NCBI RefSeq assembly: GCF_932526225.1
Contig: NC_064044.1
Location: 15,625,453 to 15,689,452, forward strand
DNA from: Nematostella vectensis
Lineage: Eukaryota > Cnidaria > Anthozoa > Actiniaria > Edwardsiidae
Direction: 5' to 3'
DNA: 64,000 bases
Part shown: positions 11,797-26,700 of the stretch, one piece after another
How positions within the stretch are numbered: position 1 is the first letter of the stretch
Layout: each line of letters starts with the position of its first letter
Position numbers and translations under genes: made by a program
The notes under the pieces: generated by a model
Told to the model about the DNA's origin: nothing
Database searches by the model: none
What the model saw: only the letters and a program-made list of their open reading frames with translations

Positions 11797-14700
11797 GTAA
11801 GTTTATCTCCACCCTTTACTGTGTATTACATGGTATGACAGTTAATCGCCAGCCTAGATATTATGTTTATTGTGTTAATCTTCACCCTGCTACAGTAGCA
11901 AATGCCTCTGTTCTCTGAATTTTTTTCATTATTTAGCATCAGCCTGTACACACTGTTAATATGTCAACAAGAGGACACTGCTTTGGAGATTATTTCTTAT
12001 GGTATCATCTTCAGGCATGCTTTCTCTCTTTCTCTCAAAGTGTTGTCCAATGTCGAAAGTACAATATCCTGCTGTTAAAAATTTTTTACAGTGAACAGAA
12101 CTTTACAAATATAGAATTTAATGGGTTCAGGGTTCCATTGCCATGGAAACAGCAATGTAAACAAATATTGCATTATTTCCTAATTTTCATCCCTAGATAC
12201 TGTACATGACACTACCATATTTTTTTGACGTTTTGATTCCCACAATAAAAGATTTGAGTTGTGATTGGCTGGGTCGTTGTGGACTTTGAAAATAATGTTG
12301 AATGTGCAAAATGATACACTTTGACACTTAATGTAATAATCACAAAATTAATAGCAAATTTTGCTTTGATTTGAAATAAAATAATACTGCAGCAAGATGA
12401 TCCAACTGTAAGTCATTTAGGGATCAAGAGCTGCAAACAAAGAAGTCATGTGTCATTCAGTAATTAGAGATTTCATCATAACTCTGCCCCTACCGTCTCA
12501 CAGCTTTGGGCATTTAATTCATTTCTTTTTCCAATTTTTACTTTTCCAGGCAGCCGCAGAGCAAGCTAAGAGAAAGGGAACAGTCCTCCTTCCTGGCACT
12601 GCCCCAGTGAGCATTTTCTGGAAGCAGGACAAAAAACGTTCTAGAACAGGAAGAACATCAGGTGAGTTAACATATCATACAGTGCTCAAATGTTAGAGAG
12701 CAGTGCTATGCTGTAGCGGAGTTATCAAAATTGTTTGCTCAAATGTTAGAGAGCAGTGCTATGCCATAGCGGAGTTATCAAAATTGTCTGCTCAAATGTT
12801 AAAGAGAAGTGCTATGCCGTAGTGGAGTTATCAAAATTGTCTACTCAAATGTTAGAGAGCAGTGCTATGCCGTAGCGGAGTTATCAAAATTGTCTGCTCA
12901 AATGTTAGAGAGCAGTGCTATGCCATAGCGGAGTTATCAAAATTGTCTGCTCAAATGTTAGAGAGCAGTGCTATGCCGTAGCAGAGTTATCAAAATTGTC
13001 TGCTCAAATATTAGGGAGCAGTGCTATGCCGTAGCGGAGTTATCAAAATTGTCTGCTCAAATATTAGGGAGCAGTGCTATGCCGTAGCGGAGTTATCAAA
13101 ATTGTCTGCTCAAATGTTAACGAATGATTTTATACTGTACATTAGTGGTACTTCCCAAGAAAGAAAACCACGGTTGATCTTTTTCAGAGATGTACTGTAA
13201 GAATACAGCTTTGCTGGCTGGATATCCCTTGTGATTGAGATAACTATGTGAAATTTGTTGTCTTTATCACAAATCTGTAATTGCATCCCAAAACATTTTT
13301 ATGTTGCACAAGTGACGGCAAAGTGCCCCTTAATATCTTAGGGCAATTAACCCAATGGCTGCAATAGGTGCCTTGAACTAAAACATGCGACTGTTGTGAA
13401 ACTCAGACATGCTCCATCTTTTTACAATTTTCATTGGCTTCATTTTTATGTTTATTTTGGCTTGAGATTGCTGTTCAAAAAGTCATGTGACCTCTCAGTA
13501 CAAGTCACCTATTCTTGATGAAGTCAGCACTCTTTCACGTCCTGTCCTATCCAGTTCTCATAACAGGACATTCTTGTTGCATATTCTGGATATTTTGTGC
13601 TAACAGTGTAGTATGTAGGTACAGTAGAAGGGACCAAAAAAAATCATTATAAAGGATAATTGAACTTGCTTGTGAAAATAGAGAACTATCTACGGTTAGA
13701 AAGTTTGCTAGAATTTTTTAACCAATTGTTCAAGTGTACCTTTTATTCTTTTTCAGATCAATCCAATGTAGCTTCTGAGGAAGGCAAACAGATGGTTACC
13801 AAAGGGCTCATGGTGGTGGGTAACATTTACATCAGAGAGAAATTTCAGATGAATTGTAGTGGGGGGATGCACCTAATAACTTCCCACCAAGTATTCTACC
13901 TGTTTGTGCCCCCTTCAGGAGGGGCAAAAAGGGTTTTGAGAAGTGAAGTAGGCATTGAATTTTCAATATTAGAGTTTGCAGCTTTTGAAATCTTAGAATC
14001 CTGTTCACATGCTGTATTATTGAAAAAAATTCTGCAGTCACAAAGTATACGAAATAACAGATCATAATTTTCTTTTTTTGTGAATGTTTTAATAAAAATG
14101 TTGTAAAGATTCTGTTTGTAGCGAAGCCAGTGCGGCCATAGACCGTGCGTTGAGCCCCATAGGTATAGAAAAATGGTATATAACTATGGGACTTTGCGCA
14201 GGAGCCCTGTGGTTTCCCCTGCCCTGCCTGCCAGCGCAAGCTATTTAACCACATTTTCGCCCCCACTCGAGAAAAACACAAACTTCTAACATCTCTAGAA
14301 GTGGGAAATTTATTTGAGAAACCCTTTCACAATCATGGATTGCTTACATCACAGAGTCTACAATTTTCTCTGAGTCCTCTGTCTTATTTCGCCTCCAAAA
14401 AAATTGGTTTTCACACGGCAGAAGATCGATGATTTACACTTCCCATTCAGAACATAGCGGTGGAAGAAAGTCTACGAAAAGCCTAAAAATATAAGAAAGG
14501 ACCCATTTCTAAAGACGGAGAAATTGAAGACAATAAAGCATCAAAAGTATGATTATTAATGTTGGTTTCTCGCCGACTTTTAACGAATGAAACATTATGT
14601 TTTCAAACGTATAATGTATATAAATTAATGTTCTTTCTTCGTTAGTCTTAATTTAAACAGTAGTTTTCCTTTACCGTTACTCTATAACATTTAAGGGTAA

Positions 14701-17700
14701 CTGTTTTTATTCATAATCATGGTGTAGAAAATAAATATCTAAAATGCGAATTGTTCAAACAAAACCAACTCCGCTTCTGCTTTTTCTGTCCAAATCATAA
14801 TTTTTTGTGTCAATCTTAGTCTATACTATAGAATCAGAGCCAGACTAAAAGGCAAAAAGGGTAAACGAATGTATGTTATCTCTCATATATTCTCAGCTTT
14901 GATTTTTGTTCTGTAAGATCAGTAAAGAGTAGTTTTGTAAAATTCTTTCTTTCTGAGAGGAGAAATTTTTTTACTTTGTTTCACATCAACAACTAGTTTG
15001 CACTGATCCTAGAAGGTCCTTACAAATAAAAACTAGACAAAAATAATAAGTAAATAATAATGAATAGTCTGAATAATAATGAATAATTGTATCTGAACTG
15101 TATTATCCCTGGTGTTGTCCCTGGCCATAGAATTACAGAATGTCCAGAATGGCATTCAAGTCATTCTGCTACAGGTAGCAGAAAGGTGGTGGAAATATAG
15201 AAAAATAAATTTAGAGATGGATAAAGATTTTATAAATGTAATGTTTTTAGGTTCAAATATTCAAGCTAAAATAAAACTAAAGCAGGACAGCATTTACAGA
15301 AAACGTTTAGAGTGGAGGTTTTTATTGTTCATTTATTTATGTTAATTATTATATATTTATGTTTGTTTATGCTAATTAAAGTAAGCAAACAACAAAATAA
15401 ACAAGTACCTTTTTTCTTAATTGTGATTTTTATTATGGTTATGATTATTATGATTTATAAAGTGTTCTATTATAATTATTATTTTGTTATTGTTATAATT
15501 ATAAAAACTATGAAATATATTTTGAATACAAATGTGCTGGCTCCGCTTTTAGGCAATGCCTAAATCTATATATTACTTTGACACAGAAAGCAAAGGACAG
15601 CAGTGGTGAGCAGACAGAAATTCTCAAGGATTCAGGTTTGTTGATGTGCAACTTGTCTCTGACAAAACTTGTACTGTCCCAAGAAAATAAATGACAATGA
15701 GCTGTACTGTTACTGATTGAGTCTGCCAGTTGGCTTCTGAATTTGAACCACCTACACATGGTACAAAGTTCTAAGGAATGTTAATCTGCTATTATTTAGC
15801 TCATGGTTATTATTAATCTATCGCCCTGCTGCCAAATACTGTAGGTACAACCCTTCTAAAAGTTGACTACTGTCTTTACTTCAAGGGTATCTGGCGCTGT
15901 GACAGTTGACTGAATACAGTAATTTTTAACACTTGACATGTTTTGGATCAAATTTTCCTTTTCAGATCTGTCAAGTCTTCCTACAGCACTCTCGGCTGGA
16001 GATAGGTTCAGGATCTTGGATATGATTGACAAGAAAATAAGACAAGGTGTCATGGCTTGTTTTTTTAGCCATTTGTTCAAAGAAAACTATTAACTAATAC
16101 CCCTACATTGCATTTACCTAGGTGTTAAAAAGGCGACAGATATTTCCACAGCTAAGGCTGTCAAAGGAGCATGTCCTGATATGTGTCCTGAGAAGGTTTG
16201 TGTAGCTTTTATTTGTAATCACTCCTGTTGAACTCGTGCCATCAATGAGGATGGGAGCATCCCCTCCCCCCCACCCCGCCTACAATATTTATTGTTGTTT
16301 AACAATTTTATATATTATGTGTTCCAGGAGAGGTATATGCGAGAGGATCGACGGAGGCTGCATGTTTTTGAAACTGTCCCTGGATCTTACAGCATGGTAA
16401 TGTTACCCTGTATCCCAATGTATTCCTACGGAGAATGAGAGGCTTGAAAATCTAGAATTATTATACCCATTCCCAAGTGATGTGTTAAGATTAGTATAAA
16501 ACATTAAAAGGAATTGTTGGGCAAATTCACACTCTCCAATGAAGGAAGGAGTATGGCATGTACATTCAGAATTTGCCATCAATAGACACAATCCCCCAAA
16601 TCACTTTAAGGACTGATTTATTCCTATGGCAAGGTCAAGGTCAACTTATTACCTTTCTTACTCCTGTTCCTCATTCCTCACTTTACATTTACCAGGAAGA
16701 GAATCCCAAGGTAAATCATTCCAAGGCCATCAAAGAATACGACAGATCTGCTGCTGACAAGGTGAGATAGAAAAACAGATCTTTTACAGACGATTTCACT
16801 GCTATGTGCACTGTTTTTTTTATTTCGCACTTGACATATGCCATTCAACATTTTGATTTGACACTTGGTAACTAGGCCTATTGGGTTTGACTCAAGAAAT
16901 TCCAAGATGCATTTTCAGAAAACTTGCTTTGACAGGGTTACATAACATCACCATCTCATCAACAATCAATGGTGTGGGTGGATATCCAGAATGTGCCAAT
17001 CATAGCATGTCCCTTTTTTAGGACGAGCCCCTGCCGCATGAGCTCCGCCCTATCCCAGTGCTCAAGATGACAATGGATTACCTGGTCACAAATGTTATGG
17101 ATATTGGTGAGGGCCGCTGGGCGGAGTGGTTCGATTTTGTCTGGAACAGAACAAGAGGTATCAGAAAGGTAATACAAAATAGCAAATCTTGGTTATACAC
17201 CTATAGAGGCTGTCAGTGCAAACGGCAAATTACGATTAGGGATAGGGATAGTACAGATTTGCCATGTAAATAAAAACCAGGTTCTTACTCACAGGTAACA
17301 GTGATCAATTCTAAACTGGAAAAAAAACCTATTAAGTGGAAACATCTTAGGGTCCTGACCCCGTACGCAGTTCTGCTCAAGGTTAAACCAATCAGCTATC
17401 GAGCTATGATTTGGGGTTTGCACGGCGCAGATCTGCGCGGTTTGAGCCAATCAGACGTTATAGATCTCGGTGACATCAAGGAGGTGTTGACATACAATAA
17501 CCAGACTACTCTGTATGGCATAAATATCTGGTTATTACATGTCAACAGGGGTAAAGCCTTTGTTAATTCTCAAACAAAAGGTAAAACAAAACCTCTGAAA
17601 GTCTGAACGAAAACACCTTCCTTTGACTAAATACAATAAGCTAAAAAGGAGCGACATTATTTTCACAGGTCCTCTTTTATTATTATAGTTTCTCAAATTG

Positions 17701-20700
17701 ATACTTTTTGTGTTTGATATGTGTATTATTTTTAGCTTACTTGAAGGGTGCTAATTTGGCGGGATTGTTTTGGCGCGTTAAGAACAGTGTTCTCAAATAC
17801 TGGAACTTCCTTCGTGTATCTCCTCCTTAGAGTTAATCGATTAACTCCAATATAATGCCTTCCTTATTTTCGGAGTTTATGATATTTCTTTGAATACCTT
17901 GTATCCCAGAAGAGTCCTTGCGTTATTTTCCAATTTCAACTGGAAGCTTGGCAAGCCTTAATCGGCCACGGCGGACTTGTTACTTTGCTTTCGTTGTAAA
18001 TGCGTATGCAACCATACAAATATCCATCTTTGGTCGCTTAATAGTAAACTCGGAATGATCAAGCCGGCTATAACGCGAGGCAACGCGAGTTGGAGTGCTT
18101 ATCATTGCAAGTGGTCACAAGACACAAAGCGCAGTCCTGCGCTTGCATTAGCCAATAATGATACAATTATTCACTTCCTTTAGCGCAGGACTGCTCATGT
18201 ATCAGCGAATCCCGTATTTAGCGTGATATCGGAACCCACGTGAACTGCTACCTAGCGCCTGGTTAATTAACCTGGTTAATCTACTCGGCTTAGTTTCGTA
18301 TTTTAACTCAAACATATTGATTAAAAATAAACTTCTCACTACATCCAGAGTACTTTTCAATTATCTGTTAAGGACTCGCTTATTTTGAGAAATTTCGGGC
18401 TCGTTATGAAAGTAACGCGAAACGGCAAAACTTGAGCGCAGCCCTGCGCTCGCATTAGCCAATAATGATACAATTATTCACTTCCTGTTGCGCAGGACTG
18501 CTCATGTATCAGCGAATCCCGTATTTAGCGTGATATTGGAACCCATGTGAACTTCTACCTAGCGCAGAGCAGCTTATGCCCTTGTACCTGCCACTTGGTT
18601 AATCTACTCGGCTTAGTTTCGTATTTTCAATCAAACATGTTGTTTAAAAGTAAACATGTCTATAGTTATGAAAGTGATGCGAAACGGGAAAACTTGTGAG
18701 TTAATTACGAGTTTCGCGCACGACTGCACCGTTTTGTGCTTATCTTTCAATATATTTTGTACTCCACTGTTAGCAAAGCGGCTGTTATCTTATCAAATCA
18801 AAAATAACATTAGTATGATCAAGCTGGCTATAACTTATAGCAATGCGAGTTGGAGTGCTTATCATTGCAAGTGGTCACAAGACACAAAGCGCAGTCCTGC
18901 TCTTGCATTAGCCAATAATGATACAATTATTCACTTCCTTTAGCGCAGGACTGCTCATGTATCAGCGAATCCCGTATTTAGCGTAACATCGGAACATATT
19001 GATTAAAAATAAACGTGTCACTATATCCAGAGTACTTCTCAATTATCTGTTAAGTACTCGCTTATTTTGAAAAATTTCGGGCTCGTTATGAAAGTAACGC
19101 GAAACGGCAAAACTTGAGCGCAGCCCTGCGCTCGCATTAGCCAATAATGATACAATTATTCACTTCCTGTTGCGCAGGACTGCTCATGTATCAGCGAATC
19201 CCGTATTTAGCGTGATATCGGAACCCATGTGAACTGCTACCTAGCGCCTGGTTAATTAACCTGGTTAATCTACTCGGCTTAGTTTCGAGAACGAATAAAA
19301 GCCAATCACATTCCCAATCAGTGCGTTTGCAGACGCAACGAGTGTCTAGGATCGATTTACAAAGATACATAGGCATGGAAAGCCGGTAAAAATTTTAGTG
19401 TACTATGTATCTAAAGTGACTAGCCTTTAAACAATATATCGGCGTTTTCTTACTTTGTAAGTCAAGCAAGCATAATGTTTTCTTCATTTCACAGAGATTG
19501 GACATAGCCATGCGTTATATTTTCTTCTCAATAGACACTCAAGAGTAGGCTTTGAAAACAAACCGGAAACTGTGCGTTTTAAAGACGCAGGCTAGTCAAT
19601 AGTGTGAAAGAATCTAATTTTCGGTACGAGAAACACATTATGGCGTTTGTAATTGGTTGTTAGAAGACGAGGTTGATAAAACTTTCTTATTCAAACATCA
19701 AAATCAAGCTGTTATAAGTTGATTTACGTCTATTTATGTGCTTTGGGAAAGCACCCGACTCCGGGACAGATGGAGCACCAAAGGTTGAGCTCTCTGTTGG
19801 TGGTCATATGATATGATTAACAAACTGCTATCTTGTAAGCTAGGAGATAAGGCCCGAGCTAGGGAGCTTTGCTCTTTGCACACAAGCATTCCAAGCACCA
19901 GTCGAGCAAAAGAGCGCATCAATATAATTCTAGAGAAAAATCAAAAGATTTGAACAGATAATCTGTTTAAAAGAATTTAGCCTATTATCATCCTACAGTA
20001 TCGTAGATTCATGCATAGGGACAGTCGGATATTACAGCTTGGTGTTACATTTTTTCAACTTGACAAAGTTAGCACGTGGGAGCCCCAGCACATATACCCG
20101 CGGCTATTTACTCAAGTTGTGGTTGCTTCGAAACATGATGGTATTTTTCGAGTTCACCTATATTACAGATTGTACGTTTCTGCGTTCGAAAACGCACTTG
20201 CTACGTTTTGATTTGCTGTATAATCAGAATCTGTCAATATTTAATTGCAACAACAGCAAATTGTTTATCAATTCATTCCATACCCTGAGATCTTGTGTTA
20301 CACGGCATCATGTGCAGCGTGAGCTAGAAGATCTTTTTATAATGAGAACAATACGAATGGGTCATTCTTGGAGGGAACCAATTGCAAAAAGAACGTGCAA
20401 TCTGTAATATACGTAAGGGGTAACGATGGGTACCTTAAAATTTCGAAAATCTCGCAAAAATTTCGCAAAGTCTCGGAATCTCGGCGTTTTTACGGAAGTC
20501 TCGAAGTCTCGTTTTTCCCCACGACATTTTAGGATCTTGGAGCCTCTTTTTGTACCACGTTCTCGGAGTCTCTGTTAAACGCGATCTGTTTTATGTTGTT
20601 ACTGCTAAGGGTTTCCCTCTTTTTCGAGTCTCGAGTCTTAAGCCTTTCCGCTCTAGCTATTCTTTTTCAACTAATGTTTATGACATACCTCGAGCAAGTT

Positions 20701-23700
20701 ATCTGATGTCCGAACACAAGCTAGTAAAAGCTCGGACACGGATTCCGAAATTTGACTTAAAGTCTCGGGCTCGGATTCTAAAACGCGGTCTCGGCGCCTC
20801 GGCAAATCTCGAACTTACTCATCGCTACCCCTAAAAGGGTTCTCTAGAACGCGCCAACATCCCAGAACATCGGCTTTATTCTCAGAGCGTATTGTTCACT
20901 GTTTATTGGCAACAAAATGTCTAGTTCTCGGATAAACAACTACTTTTGGAAAATAGTAATCTGGCGGTGTTTAAAGTTTGCGAGGATATAATATTTTCAC
21001 TGGCTTTCCATGCCTATATCTGTCTCTTGATCTCGTGCTTGCATGAATATCTAGACCGTTGCATTTTCGAACGCACTAATAGACATGCGATTGGTTTTAT
21101 CCTAAGGGATAAATTACTTGACATTGTTATTTATACCCTGCTTATACTCAAGCTCACCAAACTATAGACAAAAATGCTCAATGAAATAAATTGTAGTCCA
21201 CTACTTTGAATGTAAACCCAGGAAGGTGACATGAATGTAGGAAATATTATGAACTTATACCCAAAATTAAGCAAACCAAAAGCACATAACTAGCTTTAAA
21301 GACGTAAATCAACTATAAATCAACTAATAACAGCTTGCTTTGATGTTTGAACAAGAAAAATTATATCATGTTCTTACAAGCAATTACAAGCGCCATGTGT
21401 TTCTTGTACCGAAAATTAGATTCTTCTACACTATTGACTAGCCTGCGTCTTTAAAACGCACACTTTCCGGTTTGTTCGGGCCTTATCTCCTAGCTTACAA
21501 GATGGCAGTTTTTTAATCATATCATATGACCACCAACAGAGAGCTCAACCTTTGGTGCTCCATCTGTCCCGGAGTCGGGTGCTTTCCTAAAGCACATAAC
21601 TAGACGTAAATCAACTTATAACAGCTTGCTTTTGATGTTTGAATAAGAAAGTTGTATCAACCTCGTCTTCTAACAACCAATTACAAACGTCATAATGTGT
21701 TTCTCGTACCGAAAATTAGATTCTTTCACACTATTGACTAGCCTGCGTCTTTAAAACGCACAGTTTCCGGTTTGTTTTCAAAGCCTACTCTTGAGTGTCT
21801 ATCGAGAAGTATAACATATGGCTATGTCCGATCTCTGTGAAATGAACAAAACATTTTGCGTGCTTGACTTACAAAGTAAGAAAACGCCGATATATTGTTT
21901 AAAGGCTAGTCACTTTAGATACATAGTACACTAAAATTTTTACCGGCTTTCCATGCCTATGTAGCTTTGTAAATCGATCCTAGACACTCGTTGCGTCTGC
22001 AAACGCACTGATTGGGAATGTGATTGGCTTTTATTCGTTCTCCTTGCAATAAATGATGATGTTGTATACTATCTTCCTCTTTCACGTTTCGGTGAGATGT
22101 TTCAGTAGTTAGAGGTTTGCTTTATTAAAGGGGTTTTCCGTATGTGATTGCTTCGAAACACGATGGTATTTTTCGAGTTCACCTATATTACAGATTGCAC
22201 GTTCTGCGTTCGAAAACGCACTTTGATTTGCTGTATAATCCGAATCTGTTGAAACAGAAAATTGTTTATCAATTCATTCCATACCCTGAGATCTCGTGTT
22301 ACACGGCATCATGTGCAGCGTGAGCTAGAAGATTTCTCTCCGCCAAATTAGCACCCTTCAAGTAAGTTAAAAATAATACACATATCAAACACAAAAAGTA
22401 TCAATTTGAGAAACTATAATAATAAAAGAGGACCTGTGAAAATAATGTCGCTCCTTTTTAGCTTATTGTATTTAGTCAAAGGAAGGTGTTTTCGTTCAGA
22501 CTTTCAGAGGTTTTGTTTTACCTTTTGTTTGAGAATTAACAAAGGCTTTACCCCTGTTGACATGTAATAACCAGATATTTATGCCATACAGAGTAGTCTG
22601 GTTATTGTATGTCAACACCTCCTTGATGTCACCGAGATCTATAACGTCTGATTGGCTCAAACCGCGCAGATCTGCGCCGTGCAAACCCCAAATCATAGCT
22701 CGATAGCTGATTGGTTTAACCTTGAGCAGAACTGCGTACGGGGTCAGGACCCTAAGATGTTTCCACTTAATAGGTTTTTTTTCCAGTTTAGAATTGATCA
22801 CTGTTAGGTATGTATGGACTCGCACTGTGAAGGTTTTCTGGTCACCTTTGTTTTAATTGATAGCAATGATCACCTTTCGTCTTAAAGCTGCTATTCTGCA
22901 TTTGACATTCACTGTTTGTGCAGACAAAGTTTTGTTTTTGTATTAAGTATGTTATTTGTTAGAATGTTAAAATCACCAAGCATGACAGATTTTGTTGCCA
23001 TCTCTTAGGATATCACTCAACAGCACTTGTGTGATGTGGATGCAGTAGAACTTATCGAGAAAACAGCCAGGTATTTAAAGAGCACCAAAGAGTTCTTTAC
23101 TTAATCTGTTGTTAAATGGTAAAGCAAATACCCATTTTTGTCCCCCCACTTTTGTCCCCCTGTTATACAGTAGTATATTATATTTTTCTAATTAAGAACC
23201 CTCTCTACGTTAAGCCCATCCTCCCCTTCAAGGATCAAAACAGCTGTCTCATAGACAAACAGAGCAGACACTGTTCCTCAACCTCGCCTACAACCAAAGC
23301 TAATCCATATGTTTCCCCCTCCCCTTTTTGAGACAAAAGAAAGAGCCTTTTTATTATAATTAATCAGAGGATTATCTGGAATTTCAGGTTTCACATCTTT
23401 TGTGCCCACTATCTCTGTGGGGAAGATATGATGACGTTTGACTCTCGCATCAACACAGAGAATCTCACCAAATGTTTACAGACATTGAAACAGTTTTATG
23501 GTGACTTGCAGAAGAACCAGGTGAGAGATGTGATTCATGCACTGCATTAAAAGGCATTAATTCAACCTACGTACCTGTGATGCTGTGTTTCAACTGCTTT
23601 TTGTAAGCCAGAGAAACATTTGTCATGTTTTAGGCAGCTTTGTTTTCGCACATATCTCGCACATATTCCTGCTTCTATCGGCAAAATGACAAAAGGCAAC

Positions 23701-26700
23701 TTATTCAGCGCTTATGAATCAGCAAGAAAGTTTTTTTGTCAGAAAGTGCTTATTTTTATTGAAGATTTTAATTTTTATCACTCTCTGGCATTACAGGCAC
23801 ACCCATTCTATATTTTTTCATAATTTTGGCTTAAATTTGCCACTTAAGTCATGTGACTTAGTGCCAGTCGCCTATTGTCTGCATGTAAGGATAAGCACGA
23901 TTTTTGAGAAGAGTGTGGTTCTTTTGAACATATGCCCCCTAGATATCCTACTTAGTAGTGTAATGTCTCCAAGTGTCTAATTAAAGTCTGCGAATCCGAC
24001 TTGCGTGACACTGTTGTTTTGTTTGTGTTTTGAATGTTTAGAACTCCCATCATTTTGAAAAATATAACTTACCCATCATTGTTTGATATCGTAGAAATAT
24101 AATCGAGTCAATTTTATTTTAGGATTGATTGAATTTCAGCATGATTCAAACGGATTAAATTCACATGCATGGGGTTTTCATAGCCTACAAAACTACAGTA
24201 CGCGTCACGCAAATCGGATCGACTGGCTTTAAGAGAACAACCTGAATAGCACAAACCCAAAGTACTGTAGATGTGCCACTGTTGACTCACAGTAGCCCCT
24301 TTGAAGGGACATATGACTTATTTAATAGGCATGACTTGTGTTTTTTTTATAACGAATATACTAGGTATGTAGTAAAGAGGTTGTAAATGTTGATTCGATA
24401 AAGTTTAACTTGAATATTTAATTGTCATGGCAACAGGGTGTAACATGCCCCCACGAGGCAGAGTTCCGGGCCTACGACATTCTACTGAACCTGAATGAAG
24501 GTGACATATTGAGGTAACAAACATGGCTTACAATCCCTCTAGGGCACTTTATGGTCTGTTCACAGTATTTCTAGAAATGCACCTTTTAGCAGGTGTAATA
24601 GTCTATTTAAGAAGACCAATCACGCCACCATTTTACAATCCCGCACTAACTCGCACAAAGAATCCATTTCTGTCGGCTGATAGAATGCGTGACCATGGGT
24701 GGTTATTTTTAAGTTTTCATATAATAAAGCCATGGTTGTTAAATGATTTCAAACGTTAATAGATTAATTTACTAGTTAAAGTAATCAATTACTTTATTAT
24801 ATTTCTTTGTGATGAGCGAAAATTAATTACTTCATCATATTTATTTGCGAATCAGCAATTAACATAATCATTTTATCATCTGACATTTTGCTTTTTGTTG
24901 CATTTGATGCAGACAAGCCATGAAGTACAGAGAGGAGATCCAGAGATCTCCGATCGTCAAGTTTGCCACAAGTGTCTTCCATGCTTTGGACAGTAATAAC
25001 TTTGTACGATTCTTCAAGCTAGTCAAGTAAGTCGTAAGCTAGTCAAGTAAGTCGTAAGCTAGTCAAGTAAGTCGTAAGCTAGTCAAGTAAGTCGTAAGCT
25101 AGTCAAGTAAGTCGTAAGCTAGTCAAGTAAGTCGTAAGCTAGTCAAGTAAGTCGTAAGCTAGTCAAGTAAGTCGTAAGCTAGTCAAGTAAGTCGTAAGCT
25201 AGTCAAGTAAGTCGTAAGCTAGTCAAGTAAGTCGTAAGCTAGTCAAGTAAGTCGTAAGCTAGTCAAGTAAGTCGTAAGCTAGTCAAGTAAGTCGTAAGCT
25301 AGTCAAGTAAGTCGTAAGCTAGTCAAGTAAGTCGTAAGCTAGTCAAGTAAGTCGTAAGCTAGTCAAGTAAGTCGTAAGCTAGTCAAGTAAGTCGTAAGCT
25401 AGTCAAGTAAGTCGTAAGCTAGTCAAGTAAGTCGTAAGCTAGTCAAGTAAGTCGTAAGCTGGTCAAGTAAGTCGTAAGCTGGTCAAGTAAGTCGTAAGCT
25501 GGTCAAGTAAGTCGTAAGCTGGTCAAGTAAGTCGTAAGCTGGTCAAGTAAGTCGTAAGCTAGTCAAGTAAGTCGTAAGCTAGTCAAGTAAGTCGTAAGCT
25601 AGTCAAGTAAGTCGTAAGCTAGTCAAGTAAGTCGTAAGCTAGTCAAGTAAGTCGTAAGCTAGTCAAGTAAGTCGTAAGCTAGTCAAGTAAGTCGTAAGCT
25701 AGTCAAGTAAGTCGTAAGCTAGTCAAGTAAGTCGTAAGCTAGTCAAGTAAGTCGTAAGCTAGTCAAGTAAGTCGTAAGCTAGTCAAGTAAGTCGTAAGCT
25801 AGTCAAGTAAGTCGTAAGCTAGTCAAGTAAGTCGTAAGCTAGTCAAGTAAGTCGTAAGCTAGTCAAGTAAGTCGTAAGCTAGTCAAGTAAGTCGTAAGCT
25901 AGTCAAGTAAGTCGTAAGCTAGTCAAGTAAGTCGTAAGCTAGTCAAGTAAGTCGTAAGCTAGTCAAGTAAGTCGTAAGCTAGTCAAGTAAGTCGTAAGCT
26001 AGTCAAGTAAGTCGTAAGCTAGTCAAGTAAGTCGTAAGCTAGTCAAGTAAGTCGTAAGCTAGTCAAGTAAGTCGTAAGCTGGTCAAGTAAGTCGTAAGCT
26101 GGTCAAGTAAGTCGTAAGCTGGTCAAGTAAGTCGTAAGCTGGTCAAGTAAGTCGTAAGCTGGTCAAGTAAGTCGTAAGCTGGTCAAGTAAGTCGTAAGCT
26201 GGTCAAGTAAGTCGTAAGCTAGTCAAGTAAGTCGTAAGCTAGTCAAGTAAGTCGTAAGCTAGTCAAGTAAGTCGTAAGCTAGTCAAGTAAGTCGTAAGCT
26301 AGTCAAGTAAGTCGTAAGCTAGTCAAGTAAGTCGTAAGCTAGTCAAGTAAGTCGTAAGCTAGTCAAGTAAGTCGTAAGCTAGTCAAGTAAGTCGTAAGCT
26401 AGTCAAGTAAGTCGTAGTCAAGTAAGTCGTAAGCTAGTCAAGTAAGTCGTAGTCAAGTAAGTCGTAAGCTGGTCAAGTAAGTCGTAAGCTGGTCAAGTAA
26501 GTCGTAAGCTGGTCAAGTAAGTCGTAAGCTGGTCAAGTAAGTCGTAAGCTGGTCAAGTAAGTCGTAAGCTGGTCAAGTAAGTCGTAAGCTAGTCAAGTAA
26601 GTCGTAAGCTAGTCAAGTAAGTCGTAAGCTAGTCAAGTAAGTCGTAAGCTAGTCAAGTAAGTCGTAAGCTAGTCAAGTAAGTCGTAAGCTAGTCAAGTAA

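Larger units (their letters stand above)
17297..22805. mobile_element. 5.5-kb nested fold-back element in intron 10
   Basis: Two pairs of inverted arms are nested. The outer arms, 17297-17763 and 22339-22805, are about 467 bp and almost identical: each encodes the same 101 residues in mirror orientation. The inner arms, 19287-19856 and 21477-22042, are about 570 bp with scattered mismatches and small gaps. The termini read ACAGTGATCAATTC and its complement, flanked by CAGGTA on the left and TAGGTA on the right, a possible 5-6 bp target duplication. No transposase or reverse transcriptase is seen, so it is non-autonomous. It fills most of the intron between SAC3-domain exons 10 and 11. Confidence 0.85.
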
